This document shows, piece by piece, positions 5,809-6,236 of a stretch of 6,236 bases of DNA (position 1 is its first letter; each line of letters begins with the position of its first letter). The position numbers and the translations under genes are program-made. The notes beneath the pieces are model-generated. The model had not been told where the DNA came from. It did not search any database and saw only the letters and a list, made by a program, of their open reading frames with translations. Origin of the DNA: Spirochaetaceae bacterium (lineage in GTDB: Bacteria; Spirochaetota; Spirochaetia; Treponematales; Treponemataceae); assembly GCA_017646305.1 (NCBI GenBank), contig JAGCMR010000278.1, forward strand, positions 1 through 6,236, in the 5' to 3' direction.

Positions 5809-5817
5809 ACCTCCTTT
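5809..5817 (-). promoter_or_regulatory. Strong ribosome-binding site of livH
   Basis: AAAGGAGGT on the minus strand supports the GTG start at 5802. It lies 17 nt downstream of the second intercistronic hairpin, so that hairpin need not mask it. Confidence 0.8.
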
Positions 5818-5834
5818 GGTATTCGCTTGAACAC

Positions 5835-5867
5835 CTCGAAAAAAGTCGAATTCCGGCTCTTTTCGAG
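5835..5867 (-). promoter_or_regulatory. Intercistronic hairpin 2 (before livH)
   Basis: CTCGAAAA (5835-5842) pairs exactly with TTTTCGAG (5860-5867). Two more pairs beyond one mismatch extend the stem to 11 positions, around an 11-nt loop. No T run follows it on the minus strand, so it is unlikely to be an intrinsic terminator. It may serve as a processing or stabilising structure in the leader of livHMGF. Confidence 0.5.
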
Positions 5868-5885
5868 ATATTCAATAAGGCACCA

Positions 5886-5914
5886 TATGGCGGGGGCATA
5901 AAGCCCCCGCCATA
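5886..5914 (-). promoter_or_regulatory. Intercistronic hairpin 1: perfect 12-bp GC-rich stem
   Basis: TATGGCGGGGGC (5886-5897) and GCCCCCGCCATA (5903-5914) are perfect inverted copies around the 5-nt loop ATAAA. This is the most stable structure in the window and begins 31 bp after the binding-protein stop. On the minus strand it is followed by TGGTGCCTTATT, with no clear U tract, so full termination is doubtful. Partial termination or protection of the upstream mRNA from 3' exonucleases is the usual role of such hairpins after binding-protein genes. Confidence 0.7.
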
Positions 5915-5923
5915 GCGGTAAAA

Positions 5924-5940
5924 ATTATACAACTGTATAA
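5924..5940 (-). promoter_or_regulatory. 16-bp dyad overlapping a TATAAT box (possible internal promoter/operator)
   Basis: TTATACA (5925-5931) and TGTATAA (5934-5940) form a perfect inverted repeat with a 2-bp centre. On the minus strand its distal half gives a perfect TATAAT (5929-5924). No good -35 hexamer is seen at 16-18 bp and there is no TG extension. If used, transcripts would start around 5917, just before hairpin 1, and drive livHMGF independently of the binding-protein gene. It lies 4 bp after that gene's stop codon. It could be chance in an AT-rich gap. Confidence 0.3.
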
Positions 5941-5944
5941 ACAA

Positions 5945-6236
5945 TTATTTGGAGGAGCCGGTTTGTACCTTCTCCAGTTTCCAGGTGCCGGTAGCGGTAT
6001 CGGCCGTTTTGATGTAAGCGGTATCGCGCACAGCATCGCCCTGCGCATCGAAAGCGATATCGCCGGAAACACCCTTGTAGGTTACGCCGCCCAGAGCCGC
6101 TTTGATGGCAGCCTTATCGGCAGAGCCGGCCTTCTTAATGGCCTCGAGAGCCACATAGTAGGCATCGTAGCCCATGGCGGTAACAGCGGAGATGGTATCG
6201 TTGCCGCCGTTGGCAGACAGCGCATCCGCGTTGGTG
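5945..6236 (-). CDS. Leu/Ile/Val-binding protein (LivJ/LivK type), C-terminal 96 residues, 5' end outside window
   Basis: Extracytoplasmic substrate-binding component that delivers branched-chain amino acids to LivHM. The frame stays open from the TAA at 5945-5947 to the window edge, so the visible part is a true C-terminus and not a small gene starting at the ATG at 6175. It contains the typical GYDAYYVALEAIKKAG helix, then DKAAIKAALGGVTYKGVSGD, then IAFDAQGDAVRDTAYI, and ends in a short basic/Ser tail. This is the closing part of lobe II of type I periplasmic binding proteins (Peripla_BP_6 / Leu-binding). The signal peptide or lipobox is off-window. Base use differs from the neighbours: a hand count of 6001-6060 gives 34/60 G+C against 23/60 at 5221-5280, with many GCG, CGC, GCC and GGC codons. 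High expression or foreign origin could explain this. The exact substrate (Leu only versus Leu/Ile/Val, or another amide) cannot be told from this fragment. Confidence 0.9.
   Translation of the reverse strand, partial: TNADALSANGGNDTISAVTAMGYDAYYVALEAIKKAGSADKAAIKAALGGVTYKGVSGDIAFDAQGDAVRDTAYIKTADTATGTWKLEKVQTGSSK

Noticed and set aside
5886..5914. Intrinsic terminator after the binding-protein gene
   Set aside because: The stem is excellent, but no T run follows on the minus strand, and livHMGF would then need its own good promoter, which is not evident. I list it as an intercistronic hairpin.

Overview
The window is one end of a branched-chain amino acid (Leu/Ile/Val) ABC transporter operon, followed by a membrane-protein gene, an Rpn-family nuclease gene and a repeat-rich non-coding stretch. 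Every gene I can support is on the minus strand, so transcription runs from high to low coordinates. Strong AGGAG-type ribosome-binding sites, moderately low GC, a liv operon and an Rpn (PD-(D/E)XK 'transposase') gene suggest a host-associated anaerobe, either Bacillota (Clostridia/Negativicutes) or Spirochaetota (Treponema-like). The sequence alone does not settle which.

Layout from right to left: (1) 6236-5945, the C-terminal part of a periplasmic or lipoprotein Leu/Ile/Val-binding protein (LivJ/LivK type), cut by the window edge; it is GC-richer than everything else here. (2) 5944-5803, a 142-bp gap holding a 16-bp dyad that overlaps a perfect TATAAT, a perfect 12-bp GC-rich hairpin and a second hairpin just before the livH ribosome-binding site. 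(3) livH, livM, livG and livF, tightly packed with gaps of 10 bp and 2 bp and then a 1-bp overlap. (4) A DUF456 membrane-protein gene overlapping the end of livF by 11 bp. (5) A 198-bp gap with repeat relics. (6) An Rpn nuclease gene. (7) Positions 1-581, two families of degenerate tandem repeats and a probable terminator for rpn.

The liv genes should work as one importer: the binding protein captures the amino acid, LivH and LivM form the channel, and LivG and LivF hydrolyse ATP. However, livF carries an in-frame amber codon (TAG) at codon 11, where the family has the A-loop tyrosine. The rest of the frame is intact and its start has a good ribosome-binding site. This is a very recent mutation, a sequencing error, or a read-through/recoding case.

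The most interesting system is rpn. Besides the full-length 302-aa nuclease, it has a near-perfect Shine-Dalgarno sequence followed 8 nt later by an in-frame ATG at codon 211. This could produce a separate 92-aa C-terminal protein, the arrangement described for E. coli RpnL/RpnS toxin and intragenic-antitoxin pairs. The same gene has in-frame 36-bp repeats just after that start, and copies of one GA-rich repeat family lie on both sides of it.
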